Assembly: GCF_014647635.1 (NCBI RefSeq)
Contig: NZ_BMPO01000009.1
Location: 172,408 to 236,407, forward strand
DNA from: Pseudomonas matsuisoli
GTDB taxonomy: Bacteria > Pseudomonadota > Gammaproteobacteria > Pseudomonadales > Pseudomonadaceae
Reading direction: 5' to 3'
Length of the DNA: 64,000 nt
Shown here: piece after piece, positions 9,183 to 18,668 of the stretch
How positions within the stretch are numbered: the first letter of the stretch is position 1
Layout: each line of letters opens with the position of its first letter
The notes under the pieces: generated by a model
Database searches by the model: none
What the model was told of the DNA's origin: nothing
The model's input: only the letters and a program-made list of their open reading frames with translations
Position numbers and translations under genes: made by a program

Positions 9183-9465
9183 CGAGTGCTCCAGCAGCAA
9201 ATTGACGTTGGCGAGCGGCGAGCGTGCCGCCTGTCACCTTAACGCGGTGATACGGGTATCGTGCGAGTTAGGCTAGGTGAGAACACGGTAGCCATAAGGG
9301 TGAATTCACGATCATTTCGAAGAAATCATCTGTTGTCTATGTGCCTGGTGCGCCTGCTGGCTGCTGACGTTAGGTCGCGTACCAGAGCCATCGTGACATC
9401 TGGCGCATCTCTTAGGCGGCGTAAATGCGATCGACAGCAGCCCTTCATATTGGTGCCAGACCGTT

Positions 9466-9487
9466 TTCGCGGGCGAGCCCGCTCCTA
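9466..9487. repeat. REP element
   Basis: The sequence TTCGCGGGCGAGCCCGCTCCTA is an inverted copy of the Pseudomonas REP consensus (TAGGAGCGGGCT-CGCCCGCGAA). It sits in the gene-free stretch 9201-9608, where I see no other feature. Confidence 0.75.
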
Positions 9488-9608
9488 CAGGGAGTTCCGA
9501 TGCTTTTTATGGATCCGATCGAGCTGTCATCGCTCGGTCATGCAACTGTCAACTCATCGTTACCCTCCCCCCATACGATCGGCTCAGGCAGGCAAAGGGA
9601 GCCCGCGG

Positions 9609-10766
9609 ATGCTGATCACCATCGTGACAGAGACGTATCCACCCGACGTCAATGGCGTCGCCCTCACGGTACATGGACTCGAACAGCGACTTCGCCAATT
9701 TGGGCACCAGGTGACAGTGCTCAGACCGCGTCGCAGCGGTGAAACCGACGTACCTGATACCGACTTGATGAGAAGTATCAGGCTGCCGCGCTATCCCGAT
9801 TTACGACTAGGTCTCCCGGCGTACCTGCACCTGCGCAGGTCCTGGAAAAAAGCGCGACCGGATGTAATCTACGTTGCGACGGAAGGCCCGCTCGGGGCCT
9901 CGGCAGTATGGGCCGCACGCTCATTCGGCATTCCAGTCGCTACCGGCTATCACACCCGCTTCGACCAGTACATGTCCCGCTATGGGCTCGGGCTCCTGAC
10001 GCGTGCGACCGAAGCCTGGATGCGCTTGCTGCACAACGCGGGTAGCGCGACGGTCGTTTCCACGCAGGCATTGGCCAACGAGTTGCAAACAGCCGGCTAC
10101 CAGAACGTATTCCTTGCTCCGCGCGCGGTGGACACATCGCGCTTCGACTCATCGTTTCGAACGGCAGCGCTTCGAAAGCACTGGGGCGCTACTGCCGATA
10201 CGCCGGTCTTTCTGCATGTGGGTCGGGTAGCGGCGGAAAAAAATATCGAGCTGGCCATTCGGGCGTTTCGAAAGGTTCAGCAGACGTCTCCCAAGGCGCG
10301 CATGGTGTTGGTAGGCGATGGCCCGCTACGCACGGGGTTACAAGCGGCGAATCCGGACCTACTGTTTGCCGGCACCCAGCACGGTGAAGCGCTAGCGGCC
10401 CATTACGCCTCCGCGGATATCTTCCTGTTCCCAAGCACAACCGAGACCTTCGGTAACGTCACGCTCGAAGCGATGGCGAGCGGCTTGGCCGTTGTTGCCT
10501 TCGACGATGGTGCCGCACGCGAACACATCATCGACGGCGTCAACGGCCGATTGGCACCGCCAGAGGATGAGACCGTGTTCATCGCCGCGGCCTGCGAGCT
10601 GGTGCAGGGTGCGCGCCTGCGGCGGGCCCTCGGCGAGGCGGGACGCGGAACCGTACTGAAGCTGGATCCCGTGACGGTAGCCAGGACATTCGAGCAGATG
10701 CTGATCGCTTTGACGGCCAGCAATCCAGTGGTTCGCTTTCGTTCGACAGGGGAGTCCATGCCATGA
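9609..10766 (+). CDS. GT4-family glycosyltransferase
   Basis: A 385-residue GT-B fold glycosyltransferase starting MLITIVTETYPPDVNGVALTV, the classic GT4 N-terminal strand and glycine loop. The C-terminal nucleotide-sugar domain has HVGRVAAEKNIELAIRAF, VLVGDGPLR, and the ESSTT-like FPSTTETFGNVTLEAMASG acidic motif. This resembles GDP-mannose or UDP-sugar dependent transferases acting on lipids (MgtA/SQD2-like). GGGAG precedes ATG 9609; the frame extends upstream to 9261 without family similarity. It overlaps the PAP2 phosphatase gene by four bases (ATGA), suggesting a two-gene glycolipid or phospholipid pathway. The acceptor is unknown. Confidence 0.82.
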   Translation: MLITIVTETYPPDVNGVALTVHGLEQRLRQFGHQVTVLRPRRSGETDVPDTDLMRSIRLPRYPDLRLGLPAYLHLRRSWKKARPDVIYVATEGPLGASAVWAARSFGIPVATGYHTRFDQYMSRYGLGLLTRATEAWMRLLHNAGSATVVSTQALANELQTAGYQNVFLAPRAVDTSRFDSSFRTAALRKHWGATADTPVFLHVGRVAAEKNIELAIRAFRKVQQTSPKARMVLVGDGPLRTGLQAANPDLLFAGTQHGEALAAHYASADIFLFPSTTETFGNVTLEAMASGLAVVAFDDGAAREHIIDGVNGRLAPPEDETVFIAAACELVQGARLRRALGEAGRGTVLKLDPVTVARTFEQMLIALTASNPVVRFRSTGESMP

Positions 10767-11296
10767 ACGCTCGCGTTAGAAGCATCCGTGTACGGGAACA
10801 GGATTGGTGCCTACTGGCCAACCAATGGGGATCGCGATTAGCGATAAGACGCGCCTTCGCCGTTGCCAGCCGACTTGGCGACGGTGGTGCGTGGTATGCG
10901 CTGATGCTGGCACTGATCGTCGTCGACGGAGCGGATGGACTAACCGCCGCAACGCATATGGGGCTGACTGCTCTGGCTGCGGTGCTTCTCTATCGCTGGC
11001 TGAAACACCACACGAAGCGTCCCAGGCCATTTGCCCAAGACGTGCGCATCCAGGCCCTGGTTGCACCACTGGATGAATTCAGCTTCCCATCTGGGCATAC
11101 GCTGCATGCCGTGTCCTTTACCGCCGTCGCCTTGGCCTACTATCCAGTGCTTGCACCGCTGCTCATCCCATTTGCCGCCGCTGTAGCGGCTTCGCGGGTC
11201 GTGCTCGGCCTCCACTATCCCAGCGATGTGCTGGCAGCAACTGCAATTGGCGGCCTGCTGGCAACCCTGTCACTCTGGGCCGCAACGCTCTTATAG
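10763..11296 (+). CDS. PAP2-family membrane phosphatase
   Basis: Integral membrane lipid phosphatase of 177 residues. All three PAP2 motifs are visible: KHHTKRPRPF (motif 1), PSGHTLH (motif 2, catalytic His) and SRVVLGLHYPSD (motif 3, nucleophile His). Hydrophobic segments surround them. It begins on the stop codon of the glycosyltransferase, so translation is probably coupled. Substrates in this family include phosphatidic acid, phosphatidylglycerophosphate and undecaprenyl diphosphate. The sequence alone does not decide, though pairing with a lipid-type glycosyltransferase favours a membrane lipid. Confidence 0.85.
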   Translation: MNARVRSIRVREQDWCLLANQWGSRLAIRRAFAVASRLGDGGAWYALMLALIVVDGADGLTAATHMGLTALAAVLLYRWLKHHTKRPRPFAQDVRIQALVAPLDEFSFPSGHTLHAVSFTAVALAYYPVLAPLLIPFAAAVAASRVVLGLHYPSDVLAATAIGGLLATLSLWAATLL

Positions 11297-11369
11297 CGTG
11301 CTACGAACTGCGACGGGAGCCGCTTTCATGTTATGAATGCCGCCCCGCTCGCATACGTAATTGACTTCG

Positions 11370-11993
11370 ATGAACGTCAACCGACTATTGATGATTTGCT
11401 TGTTGGCGACAGCGCCGCTGCTGACGAACGCCGAGATAGCACCCGCCGAGCGCAAAGCCGCGCTCGAAGAAGCGAAACTGCTGTTACTGCCACGCTCGCG
11501 GCCAATGCCCTTAGTGGCGTTGACCGATTTCAACGGGGCACATTTCGACACCGCACGTCTTCAGGGTAAATGGACGCTGCTGTTCTTCGGATTCACCTTC
11601 TGCCCCGACGTATGCCCTACCGCGCTAAGCGACATGCGCCGGCTGTTCGCGGAGCTCCCCGCAGAGACGCGTGATCGCTCGCAGCTGATTTTCGTCACGG
11701 CGGATCCGCAGCGGGACACGCCAGAACGACTGAAGACATACCTGAATTATTTCGATCCGACCTTCATCGGACTGACGGGCCCAATGCCGGAACTGCAATC
11801 GCTATCGAAAGCGACCGGACTGCCGTTCGTTCCTCCCGACACGCGCCAAGAGGGCTACAGTGTGACGCATAGCGGCAACATGGCGCTTATTGGCCCGGAT
11901 GGTGAGCTACACGGACTGATTCGAGCGCCGTTCGAGTTGGAAGCGCTGGGCCGCTGGTTGACGCGCTTGGTGGAGAGCGATTCGGCTCAATGA
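11370..11993 (+). CDS. SCO1/SenC/PrrC copper chaperone-like protein
   Basis: A thioredoxin-fold protein of about 207 residues with an N-terminal signal or anchor (MNVNRLLMICLLATAPLLTNA). It has the CPDVCP copper-binding motif after FFGFTF, the conserved VTADPQRDTPERLKTYL block, and the third copper ligand in VTHSGNM. SCO proteins deliver copper to the CuA site of cytochrome oxidase or act as periplasmic thiol reductants. No oxidase genes are adjacent. ATG 11370 is preferred to TTG 11361. Its end overlaps the convergent gene by seven bases. Confidence 0.87.
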   Translation: MNVNRLLMICLLATAPLLTNAEIAPAERKAALEEAKLLLLPRSRPMPLVALTDFNGAHFDTARLQGKWTLLFFGFTFCPDVCPTALSDMRRLFAELPAETRDRSQLIFVTADPQRDTPERLKTYLNYFDPTFIGLTGPMPELQSLSKATGLPFVPPDTRQEGYSVTHSGNMALIGPDGELHGLIRAPFELEALGRWLTRLVESDSAQ

Positions 11994-12700
11994 CAGTCCA
12001 GCGTGTCGGACAGCACGTAGGCTTCGAACGCAACTTCATCGATCCAGAATTGGATATGCGCGTCCAGCTCACCCGATGTGCGCCATTCGCTTAGAAGATG
12101 ACCAAGCGTTGCATTCAGCGCAGGATCGCGAGCCTCGACCGCCTGCACGAATCGATAGCCAACCACAGGCTCGATCCGCCGGTTATAACGCACCCACTCC
12201 GGCAGCGCCGCAATGTCGTCCAGCAGGCGGCTTTCTTGCGCCACCGCCTTGCACTCACCCAGCTTGAGGCCGATCAGCGCCTGGGCCGTGCTCGGATAAA
12301 AGCGCGGTACGATGCCGAAGCGTTGCATTAGTAACGAAGCGTACGGACTGCCTGACGTCAAGCACACCGGCTGCTGCTGCAACGCTTGCCAGGTAGACGG
12401 GCCGCCCTCGACCTTACTCAACGCCGAGACGGTGGACTCGAAATAAGGAATGCCCTGCTCTGCCCCCATCACCAGATTCGCGTCGGCACCTGCAGCGGGA
12501 ACGATCTTCCGCTGCAAAGCCGTTCCCAGTTTATGAGCCAGCGTGTGCTCGAAAGTGTGGCCTGGAGCGGGTTGCTCCGAAGCCGAAAGCAAGGGATAAG
12601 CGCCGGGGTCGAAGGAAAGCGCTTCACTTGCACTGGCGTTGACGCTACCCCAAAGGAGCGCCAGCGCCAGCGTGCCCACCACGACGCGCGGCGGTCGCAT
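11987..12700 (-). CDS. Short periplasmic binding-protein-like protein in an ABC operon
   Basis: A 237-residue exported protein with signal peptide MRPPRVVVGTLALALLWGSVNASA. The body looks like a solute-binding (SBP_bac_3-like) fold: GIPYFESTVSALS, CLTSGSPYASLLMQRFGI, GLKLGECKAVAQESRLLDDI and a C-terminal SEWRTSGELDAH. It is shorter than a usual two-lobe protein with its hinge. It starts two bases after the permease stop and is the last gene of a four-gene operon that already has its own NMT1-type binding protein. The frame stays open upstream through the permease gene, but that part is a shadow. Role uncertain. Confidence 0.6.
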   Translation of the reverse strand: MRPPRVVVGTLALALLWGSVNASASEALSFDPGAYPLLSASEQPAPGHTFEHTLAHKLGTALQRKIVPAAGADANLVMGAEQGIPYFESTVSALSKVEGGPSTWQALQQQPVCLTSGSPYASLLMQRFGIVPRFYPSTAQALIGLKLGECKAVAQESRLLDDIAALPEWVRYNRRIEPVVGYRFVQAVEARDPALNATLGHLLSEWRTSGELDAHIQFWIDEVAFEAYVLSDTLDCH

Positions 12701-12702
12701 GG

Positions 12703-13476
12703 TTACACGTACTGGTAACGCAGCATGCGCTGCTTGAATTTTTCCAGGACGACCTGATCGATCAGCGTCGCTAGAATCGCAATGACCAGGATGTTGGTCA
12801 TGACCCCAACCATGTCCGCGATTTCCCCAGAATACGCCAGCGAACGCCCCAGTCCCTGGCCGAAGCCAATGAGCATTTCCGCCGAGATCAGCGCACGCCA
12901 TGCATTGCCGAAGGCCAGCTGCGCACCCGTAATCAACTCGGGCATCACCGCTGGCAAGTAGACCCGCTTGATGAGCTGCCAGCGCGAAGCCCCCATGACC
13001 CGGGCCGCGGCCACATGTACGGGCTGAACGCTTTCGGTGGCATTCATGACGGACAGGGCCATCGGGAAGAAGGCAGCGAGCGCCACAACTACGATCATCG
13101 GCAGGTTGCCAAAGCCCATCACGATCAGGAACAACGGAACCCAAGCGATCGATGGGATCGACTGCAGAATGACGATTGCGGCGCGCAGCGTTTCCCGGAA
13201 GAAAAACAGGATGCCCCCGACTAGGCCAAAGCCAATGCCGAACAGCAGCGCGAAGCCATAGCCCGCGCCCAAGCGCGACATGCTGCCCGCGAGACCTTCA
13301 CGGAATTCGGGTTGCTGAATGGAGGCGAACAGACGCTCCAATACCGTAGGAATACCAGGCATCAAAAAGGACGGCAGGCTCCAGGCAGCGGCCTGCCAGA
13401 TCAGCAGAATGAAGACGACGGCCAGGAGTACCGCAAGGTATTTTTTGGGACCGGTCAGACGGCGTTGTTGGCTCAT
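12703..13476 (-). CDS. ABC transporter permease (taurine/nitrate/sulfonate type)
   Basis: Inner-membrane permease of 257 residues with about six membrane segments and the EAA loop AAARVMGASRWQLIKRVYLPAVMPELITGAQLAFGNAW, typical of SsuC/TauC. It starts on the ATPase stop codon (ATGA overlap). It should form a homodimer with the ATPase encoded upstream. The substrate is not predictable from the permease. Confidence 0.88.
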   Translation of the reverse strand: MSQQRRLTGPKKYLAVLLAVVFILLIWQAAAWSLPSFLMPGIPTVLERLFASIQQPEFREGLAGSMSRLGAGYGFALLFGIGFGLVGGILFFFRETLRAAIVILQSIPSIAWVPLFLIVMGFGNLPMIVVVALAAFFPMALSVMNATESVQPVHVAAARVMGASRWQLIKRVYLPAVMPELITGAQLAFGNAWRALISAEMLIGFGQGLGRSLAYSGEIADMVGVMTNILVIAILATLIDQVVLEKFKQRMLRYQYV

Positions 13477-14219
13477 GAGTGCTCGACCTCCGTCTTGATG
13501 CCGAGTAACGCGAGAATTTCCTTACGCTCACTGGCGAATTCGGAGAGGTCGTGGCTCTTTTCGCAGTGGGTGAAATTGAACTCCTTGAGAACGCGCGCCG
13601 GTCGATTGCTGAACACGAGGATTCGATCTGCCAGGTACAGGGCTTCATCCACGTCATGGGTGACCAAAAGGACGGTTGGCTTATGCTCTTCGATAAGCTC
13701 ACGCAGAACGTCTTGCAGCGCCATTCGCGTCAACGCATCGAGGGCGCCGAAGGGTTCGTCCAGCAGCAGCACTTCGGGACTGGCGATGAATGCGCGCGCC
13801 AGGGCGGTACGCTGGCGCATCCCACCCGAGACTTGATGCGGATAATACTGTTCGAAGCCCGCTAGGTTGACCCGGCCAAGCCACGTCTTCGCTTGCTCAC
13901 GGGCGGACGATTTCCCGATGCCTTGCATCTCCAGCGCCATCGCGACGTTGTCGACAAGCGTCAACCAGGGGTACAGCGCGTGCTCCTGGAAAACCAGTGT
14001 GCGCTTTGGGCCAGGTTGCGTGATGGCATTTCCATCCGCGGTGACTTTTCCCGCCGTGGGTTTTTCCAATCCGGCGGCCAGGTGCAGCAGTGTGGACTTA
14101 CCGCAACCGGACGGACCGACCAGGGCGACGAGCTCGCCCGAGGCCATTTCACCGCTGAACCCTTTGATCACCTCGAGCTTGCCGAAGCGCTTATCTACTT
14201 GTTCGAAAGAAAGATGCAT
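13473..14219 (-). CDS. ABC transporter ATPase (taurine/nitrate/sulfonate type)
   Basis: Cytoplasmic ATPase of 248 residues in the SsuB/TauB/NrtD group. Walker A is GPSGCGKST, the Q-loop VFQEHALYPWLTL, the signature VSGGMRQR, Walker B VLLLDEPFGALD, and the switch histidine lies in VTHDVDEA. It couples ATP hydrolysis to the permease encoded directly downstream. It lies between the binding protein gene (72 bases away, with a hairpin in the gap) and the permease gene (four-base overlap). Confidence 0.9.
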   Translation of the reverse strand: MHLSFEQVDKRFGKLEVIKGFSGEMASGELVALVGPSGCGKSTLLHLAAGLEKPTAGKVTADGNAITQPGPKRTLVFQEHALYPWLTLVDNVAMALEMQGIGKSSAREQAKTWLGRVNLAGFEQYYPHQVSGGMRQRTALARAFIASPEVLLLDEPFGALDALTRMALQDVLRELIEEHKPTVLLVTHDVDEALYLADRILVFSNRPARVLKEFNFTHCEKSHDLSEFASERKEILALLGIKTEVEHS

Positions 14220-14238
14220 GAGGACACTTAGACATGGC

Positions 14239-14262
14239 GACGCCGCAGGTGAATGCGGCGTC
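14239..14262. repeat. Intra-operon hairpin after the binding-protein gene
   Basis: GACGCCGCA, loop GGTGAA, TGCGGCGTC: a perfect 9-bp stem without a T-run between the binding protein gene and the ATPase gene. Such hairpins often protect the 3' end of the abundant binding-protein message and reduce read-through. Confidence 0.65.
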
Positions 14263-14291
14263 GAGTGACATGAACGTATAGCGCGCCTAGG

Positions 14292-15281
14292 TCAAAGCTC
14301 GCGCGCTTCCTGCCAGGACAGATCGACGATTGCCTTGGTATCGAATGGCTTGCCATCACGGGTTTTCAGCGAGCCCTGCTCCTGCAGGATGTCGGCCAAT
14401 TCCTGGATACGCGCCAGCTCCGGCTGACCCAGTTTCGCACTGAAAGTCTGCGTTGCGATTGCGTCCTGAATGACCTGCTCGCGCGGAATCTCACCCTGTT
14501 CGCGGGTTTTGAGCGTGGGTTCGGCAATGAAGTACTGCGCGATCAACTTGGCCGCATCAGCAGGTTTCTCTTCCAACATCTGGATGGCATCACGCTGCGC
14601 GTCCAGCGACTTCCAGACGGCATCCTTACGCTTCGCCAGCGTTTCACCGGACGTAATCACGACCATGCACGGAAACGGCCAGACTTCGCCGACTTCATAG
14701 ATCTGTTTGACCGGTGCGACCAGCTGCGCGATGCGGTCATAGGGCTCGAAAAGGAACGCGGCATCGACGCGACCGGACACCAGTGACTGCACGGCCACCG
14801 CGGGGCTGACGCCCAGCACGTTGACATCGCCCTTCTCCAGCCCCGCATTCTTGAAGGTCACTCCGCGCAGGACAACGTCCGCAGTGCTGCCTTCTTTCTG
14901 CGAAGCCAGGCTGTGGCCTTTGAGGTCTTCGACTTTCTCGATCCCCGTGCCGTCACGCGCCACGATGGAGTGGTAACCCAGCTGAGCCCCACTCACAACC
15001 TTGAGGTCCGCACCTTTAGACGCCCAGGCCACCGCGTTGGTGAACCCCAGGACACCGGTGTCCAACTGGCCCCCGACGATGGCCTTGATGAGGTCCGTGC
15101 CGGAACTGAACTCGACCATCTCGACGTCCAGGCCCTGCTGCTTGTAGAAACCAGCCTCGTGAGCCACGAGCGCCTGAGCGTCATCCATCACGCGGATGTA
15201 GCCGACTTTGAATGTTTCGTTCGCCTGAGCGAATGCGCTCACCAACAACAATGCCGGAAGCAGAAGAAATTTGGCCTTCAC
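14292..15281 (-). CDS. ABC transporter substrate-binding protein (NitT/TauT type)
   Basis: Exported periplasmic binding protein of about 329 residues. GTG at 15281, preceded by GAGAGAG, gives a clean signal peptide (MKAKFLLLPALLLVSAFAQA). The mature part begins ETFKVGYIRVMDDAQALVAHEAGFYKQQGLDVE and has GVSPAVAVQSLVSGRVDAAFLFEPYD, the standard lobe architecture of the NMT1/TauA/SsuA group. It is the first gene of the operon with ATPase, permease and a second, shorter binding-protein-like gene. The ligand could be a sulfonate, nitrate or another small anion; nothing adjacent (no oxygenase) narrows it. Confidence 0.82.
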   Translation of the reverse strand: MKAKFLLLPALLLVSAFAQANETFKVGYIRVMDDAQALVAHEAGFYKQQGLDVEMVEFSSGTDLIKAIVGGQLDTGVLGFTNAVAWASKGADLKVVSGAQLGYHSIVARDGTGIEKVEDLKGHSLASQKEGSTADVVLRGVTFKNAGLEKGDVNVLGVSPAVAVQSLVSGRVDAAFLFEPYDRIAQLVAPVKQIYEVGEVWPFPCMVVITSGETLAKRKDAVWKSLDAQRDAIQMLEEKPADAAKLIAQYFIAEPTLKTREQGEIPREQVIQDAIATQTFSAKLGQPELARIQELADILQEQGSLKTRDGKPFDTKAIVDLSWQEAREL

Positions 15282-15409
15282 AGGGTTCTCTCTCGAAAGG
15301 ACGGCGAGCGCCGCTGCAGCTGATGTCGACACCGCTGCCCCGAGCGAGGGACAGCAGCAATTGAAGGCGGCGAGCTTAGCATGAGAAGGGTTCGCGATGA
15401 CGAGCGTAC

Positions 15410-16012
15410 TCAGCCGCCCATGGGCTTACGGCCTGCGAAGGCATGCGCCAGCGTTCCACCGTCGACCAGATCCAACTCGCCGCCCAGCGGGATGCCATGC
15501 GCCAAACGCGACACGATCAGACCGCGCGGAATCAGCAACTGGGAAATATAATGCGCCGTCGCTTCGCCCTCGACGGTCGGATTCGTCGCTAGAATGACCT
15601 CGCGCAATGCCTCAGCCCCCTCCACGCGCGCCAACAAAGCCGGAATACCGATGGCTTCCGGGCCCTGCCCGTCCAAGGGTGAAAGATGTCCTTTCAGAAC
15701 GAAGTAACGGCCGCGAAACCCGGTCTGGTCGACGGCGAACACATCCATCGGACTTTGCACGATGCACAGAACAGTGTCATCGCGCCGCGGGTCGGCACAC
15801 TGGGGGCACAACGCGTCTTCGCTGAGCGTACGGCACTGGGTGCAATGCCCAACGCCCTCCATCGCCTGTTGCAGGGCGGATGCCAAGCGCATCCCACCGC
15901 TACGGTCACGCTCGAGCATTTGCAAGGCCATGCGCTGAGCGCTTTTCTGGCCAACGCCTGGCAGGATGCGCAGCGCATCGATCAATTGGCGAATGAGAGG
16001 GCTGAAGCTCAT
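15410..16012 (-). CDS. recR: Recombination mediator RecR
   Basis: DNA-binding partner of RecO and RecF in gap repair, 200 residues. The N-terminal helix-hairpin-helix contains [16 protein letters not shown]. The four-cysteine zinc motif is [17 protein letters not shown] Toprim domain follows with VVEG-like [12 protein letters not shown] and the C-terminal [19 protein letters not shown]. It is third in the dnaX-ybaB-recR cluster, separated from ybaB by a long hairpin. Confidence 0.95.
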   Translation of the reverse strand: MSFSPLIRQLIDALRILPGVGQKSAQRMALQMLERDRSGGMRLASALQQAMEGVGHCTQCRTLSEDALCPQCADPRRDDTVLCIVQSPMDVFAVDQTGFRGRYFVLKGHLSPLDGQGPEAIGIPALLARVEGAEALREVILATNPTVEGEATAHYISQLLIPRGLIVSRLAHGIPLGGELDLVDGGTLAHAFAGRKPMGG

Positions 16013-16080
16013 CGACTACCCGATAGCAGAATGTTGACGAAGTGAGGGTTGCGTTAACCGGCTGGTCATCGCGAAAAGCA

Positions 16081-16126
16081 TAGGGGCCGAATGGCGCAGG
16101 GCGAGGCATGCGCCATTCAGCCCCTA
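16081..16126 (-). terminator. Long hairpin between ybaB and recR, possible attenuator
   Basis: An 18-bp stem with one mismatch: the left arm at 16081-16098 begins TAGGGGC and the right arm at 16109-16126 ends GCCCCTA, around a 10-base loop. Read on the minus strand it is followed by TGCTTTTCG, so it could act as a partial terminator ahead of recR. Confidence 0.65.
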
Positions 16127-16142
16127 TCGATGAGCGCTGCGC

Positions 16143-16469
16143 TTAGAACGGCATCTTGAAGCCAGGCGGCAATTGCATACCTGCCGTCATGCCGGACATC
16201 TTGTCCTGGCTGTTCTGTTCGATCTTACGCACGGCATCGTTCACCGCGGCTGCGATCAGGTCTTCGAGAATGTCTTTCTCTTCCTGCATCAAGCTATCGT
16301 CCAGGCTGACCCGCTTGACGTCGTGACGTCCGGTCATGACCACGCTGACCAGACCAGCACCGGACTGACCGGTCACCTCGGCGTTGGCAAGCTCCTCCTG
16401 CATCTTCTGCATCTTTTCCTGCATCTGCTGCGCCTGCTTCATCAGCCCGGCCATGCCACCTTTCATCAT
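16143..16469 (-). CDS. ybaB: YbaB/EbfC nucleoid-associated protein
   Basis: Small DNA-binding protein of 108 residues, starting [34 protein letters not shown] and ending [12 protein letters not shown], the family hallmarks. The long N-terminal helix forms the tweezer-like dimer. GAGGA lies 6-7 bases before ATG 16469; a second ATG follows immediately. An in-frame extension to 16535 overlaps the end of dnaX and is not part of the family. It sits 10 bases after dnaX, the conserved order. Confidence 0.94.
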   Translation of the reverse strand: MMKGGMAGLMKQAQQMQEKMQKMQEELANAEVTGQSGAGLVSVVMTGRHDVKRVSLDDSLMQEEKDILEDLIAAAVNDAVRKIEQNSQDKMSGMTAGMQLPPGFKMPF

Positions 16470-16479
16470 GACGTGTTCC

Positions 16480-18549
16480 TCAGTTTTCCAAGGGTTCAAT
16501 GGTGTCCGCGCGAACGGTCGCGGCGAACTGCTCAATCATTTTGCGTACCAGCGGATCGTCTTCGATCGATCGCTCGGCATCGCGCTGGCGGGCCGCTCGT
16601 TTACGCGCGGCTGCCAATGCGGGCGTTTCGTGTCCAGGCGCCTGAATCGTTACATCGACTTTGATGCTGCGCCCGGTAAAGGCGTTCACCGCGTCGTTCA
16701 GGCGCCGCTGTTGGGTCGCGTTGTACAGCGCGCTGTGGCCCGGATCGAGGTAGAGATACCACGTATCCTCCTCCTCCCGCGCCAATGTGCAATTTGCCGC
16801 AATACTTCCCGTCAGCCCCGCCAACTTCAGTTGTGGAAACACCTCCAGCCAACGCGCGGCCAGCCCCGTTGCGGGTGGAATATCCGGCCGTAGCGCATCA
16901 TCGCCAGGTGTGGGCTCTGGTTCGGGTTCTGGAGAGACCATGTCCGCCACGGCGTAGCCTTCCATGTAGGCATAGACGTCCGCGTCCACGTCGTCATCCC
17001 GATCATCGGAATAGTCGTCGCTTTCAGGGGGTACCGGGGCATCCATCAGTTGGGGATCGACCGTCGACATGGCTTCGGCCACCAGGGATTCGTCGCTCAT
17101 GACCGTATCGTCAGGCTCGGATATCGCGGACTCGGCAGCGTCTACCGCATCGATCAATGCATCGCCGGTACCGCCATCATTGGCTGTGGCGTCGGCAGAT
17201 GGAACGTCCCAAGGCGGACTGTCCTGAGTCGTGGGCTTCACGGGCTCCACTTCGGCAGCCGGAGCCGGACTGGGTGCTACCGGTAAAGCCGGTTGGGGGC
17301 TTGTAACGGGCGCGCTCGCAACGGACGTGATCGACGGGGAAGTCTTTTGTGTTGGCGCAGTCGTTGACGCAGGGTCGCCTGCCGCCGCCACCACCTTGGA
17401 ATCAGTGGCGGCTTTGCTGATCCCCAGGTCCTTTAGTGGTCGACCAGAACCGCCGCCTTCTGCATCAGCAGGCCGGAAGGCCAGCATGCGCAACACCACC
17501 ATTTCGAAACCACTGCGGGGATCGGGCGCCAGAGGAAGATCCCGCCGGCCGATCAACCCCATCTGGTAGTAGAACTGCACGTCTTCAGCAGGCAGTGCCT
17601 GCGCCAGGGCAAGTACTTTGTCTCGGTCGCCCTGGCCGTTGTCCACGGCCTCGGGCAATGCTTGGGCCACAGCAACCCGGTGGAGCACATTGAGCATCTC
17701 GCCAAGCACACCAGCCCAATCCGGCCCTTGCTCGGCCAGATGACGCACGGCGCCGAGCAGTTCGCGTGCATCGCCTTCGAGTAGCGCTTGCAGCACGCCA
17801 TACACTTGCCCGTGATCGAGCGTACCGAGCATGGCGCGAACGTCTGCCGCAACCACCCGCCCTTCGCCGAACGAGATGGCTTGGTCGGTCAAGCTCATGG
17901 CATCGCGCATCGAGCCATCGGCCGCACGCCCCAACAGCCACAACGCATCGTCTTCGAAGGGCACGCTTTCGGCCGTCAGGACGTGCGTCAGGTGCTCGAC
18001 CACCCGCTCGGGCGGCATGTTCTTCAGGGAGAACTGGAGGCAGCGGGACAGAATGGTGACCGGCAGCTTTTGCGGATCGGTCGTAGCCAGGAGGAATTTC
18101 ACATGGGGCGGCGGCTCTTCCAACGTCTTGAGCAAGGCGTTGAAGGAATGCGTCGATAGCATGTGCACTTCGTCGATCAGGTAGACCTTGTAGCGACCAC
18201 GCGTGGGCGCGTATTGCACGTTGTCGAGCAGTTCACGCGTGTCTTCGACTTTGGTACGACTCGCCGCATCGACTTCGATCAGATCGACAAAACGCCCCTC
18301 GTCAATCTCACGGCAAACGGAACACTGCCCGCACGGCGTAGAGCTGATGCCGGTTTCGCAATTCAGGCACTTGGCAAGGATGCGCGCGATGGTCGTCTTG
18401 CCGACGCCGCGAGTGCCCGTAAACAGGTAGGCGTGGTGCAGGCGCTGGTTGTCCAGCGCATTGATCAGCGCCTTGAGCACGTGCGTCTGCCCGACCATTT
18501 CGCGGAACGAGCGCGGACGCCATTTACGTGCGAGGACCTGATAACTCAT
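16480..18549 (-). CDS. dnaX: DNA polymerase III subunit tau (DnaX)
   Basis: Clamp-loader ATPase and replisome organiser of 689 residues. It starts [15 protein letters not shown] at ATG 18549; the longer frame to 18612 adds unrelated residues. Walker A is GTRGVGKTT (45-53), zinc cysteines are 64, 73, 76 and 79, Walker B is LIDEVHML and the sensor SRC is in ILSRCLQF. From about residue 370 to 560 there is a Pro/Ala-rich then strongly acidic linker, before the tau C-terminal domain that binds DnaE and DnaB. I see no A-AAA-AAG slippery heptamer in the gene, so a short gamma form by the E. coli mechanism is not expected. Confidence 0.95.
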   Translation of the reverse strand: MSYQVLARKWRPRSFREMVGQTHVLKALINALDNQRLHHAYLFTGTRGVGKTTIARILAKCLNCETGISSTPCGQCSVCREIDEGRFVDLIEVDAASRTKVEDTRELLDNVQYAPTRGRYKVYLIDEVHMLSTHSFNALLKTLEEPPPHVKFLLATTDPQKLPVTILSRCLQFSLKNMPPERVVEHLTHVLTAESVPFEDDALWLLGRAADGSMRDAMSLTDQAISFGEGRVVAADVRAMLGTLDHGQVYGVLQALLEGDARELLGAVRHLAEQGPDWAGVLGEMLNVLHRVAVAQALPEAVDNGQGDRDKVLALAQALPAEDVQFYYQMGLIGRRDLPLAPDPRSGFEMVVLRMLAFRPADAEGGGSGRPLKDLGISKAATDSKVVAAAGDPASTTAPTQKTSPSITSVASAPVTSPQPALPVAPSPAPAAEVEPVKPTTQDSPPWDVPSADATANDGGTGDALIDAVDAAESAISEPDDTVMSDESLVAEAMSTVDPQLMDAPVPPESDDYSDDRDDDVDADVYAYMEGYAVADMVSPEPEPEPTPGDDALRPDIPPATGLAARWLEVFPQLKLAGLTGSIAANCTLAREEEDTWYLYLDPGHSALYNATQQRRLNDAVNAFTGRSIKVDVTIQAPGHETPALAAARKRAARQRDAERSIEDDPLVRKMIEQFAATVRADTIEPLEN

Positions 18550-18668
18550 GAAAACCGTCGAAGCTGTGTGGCGAAGAGGCGTAATCCTAGCGGAGCGTCC
18601 GGGAAAATGCATCCGGCACGATAGGGTCGGCGAGGCACCGTCGCGGGCATCCGCCGCTTACACAGGGC

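Noticed and set aside
12701..13144. N-terminal extension of the short binding-protein gene to 385 residues
   Set aside because: The added part lies inside the permease gene in another frame and would bury a clear signal peptide that begins at 12700.
16480..18549. Programmed frameshift site in dnaX
   Set aside because: I scanned for an A-AAA-AAG type heptamer on the coding strand and saw none, so I do not claim a gamma subunit by frameshifting.
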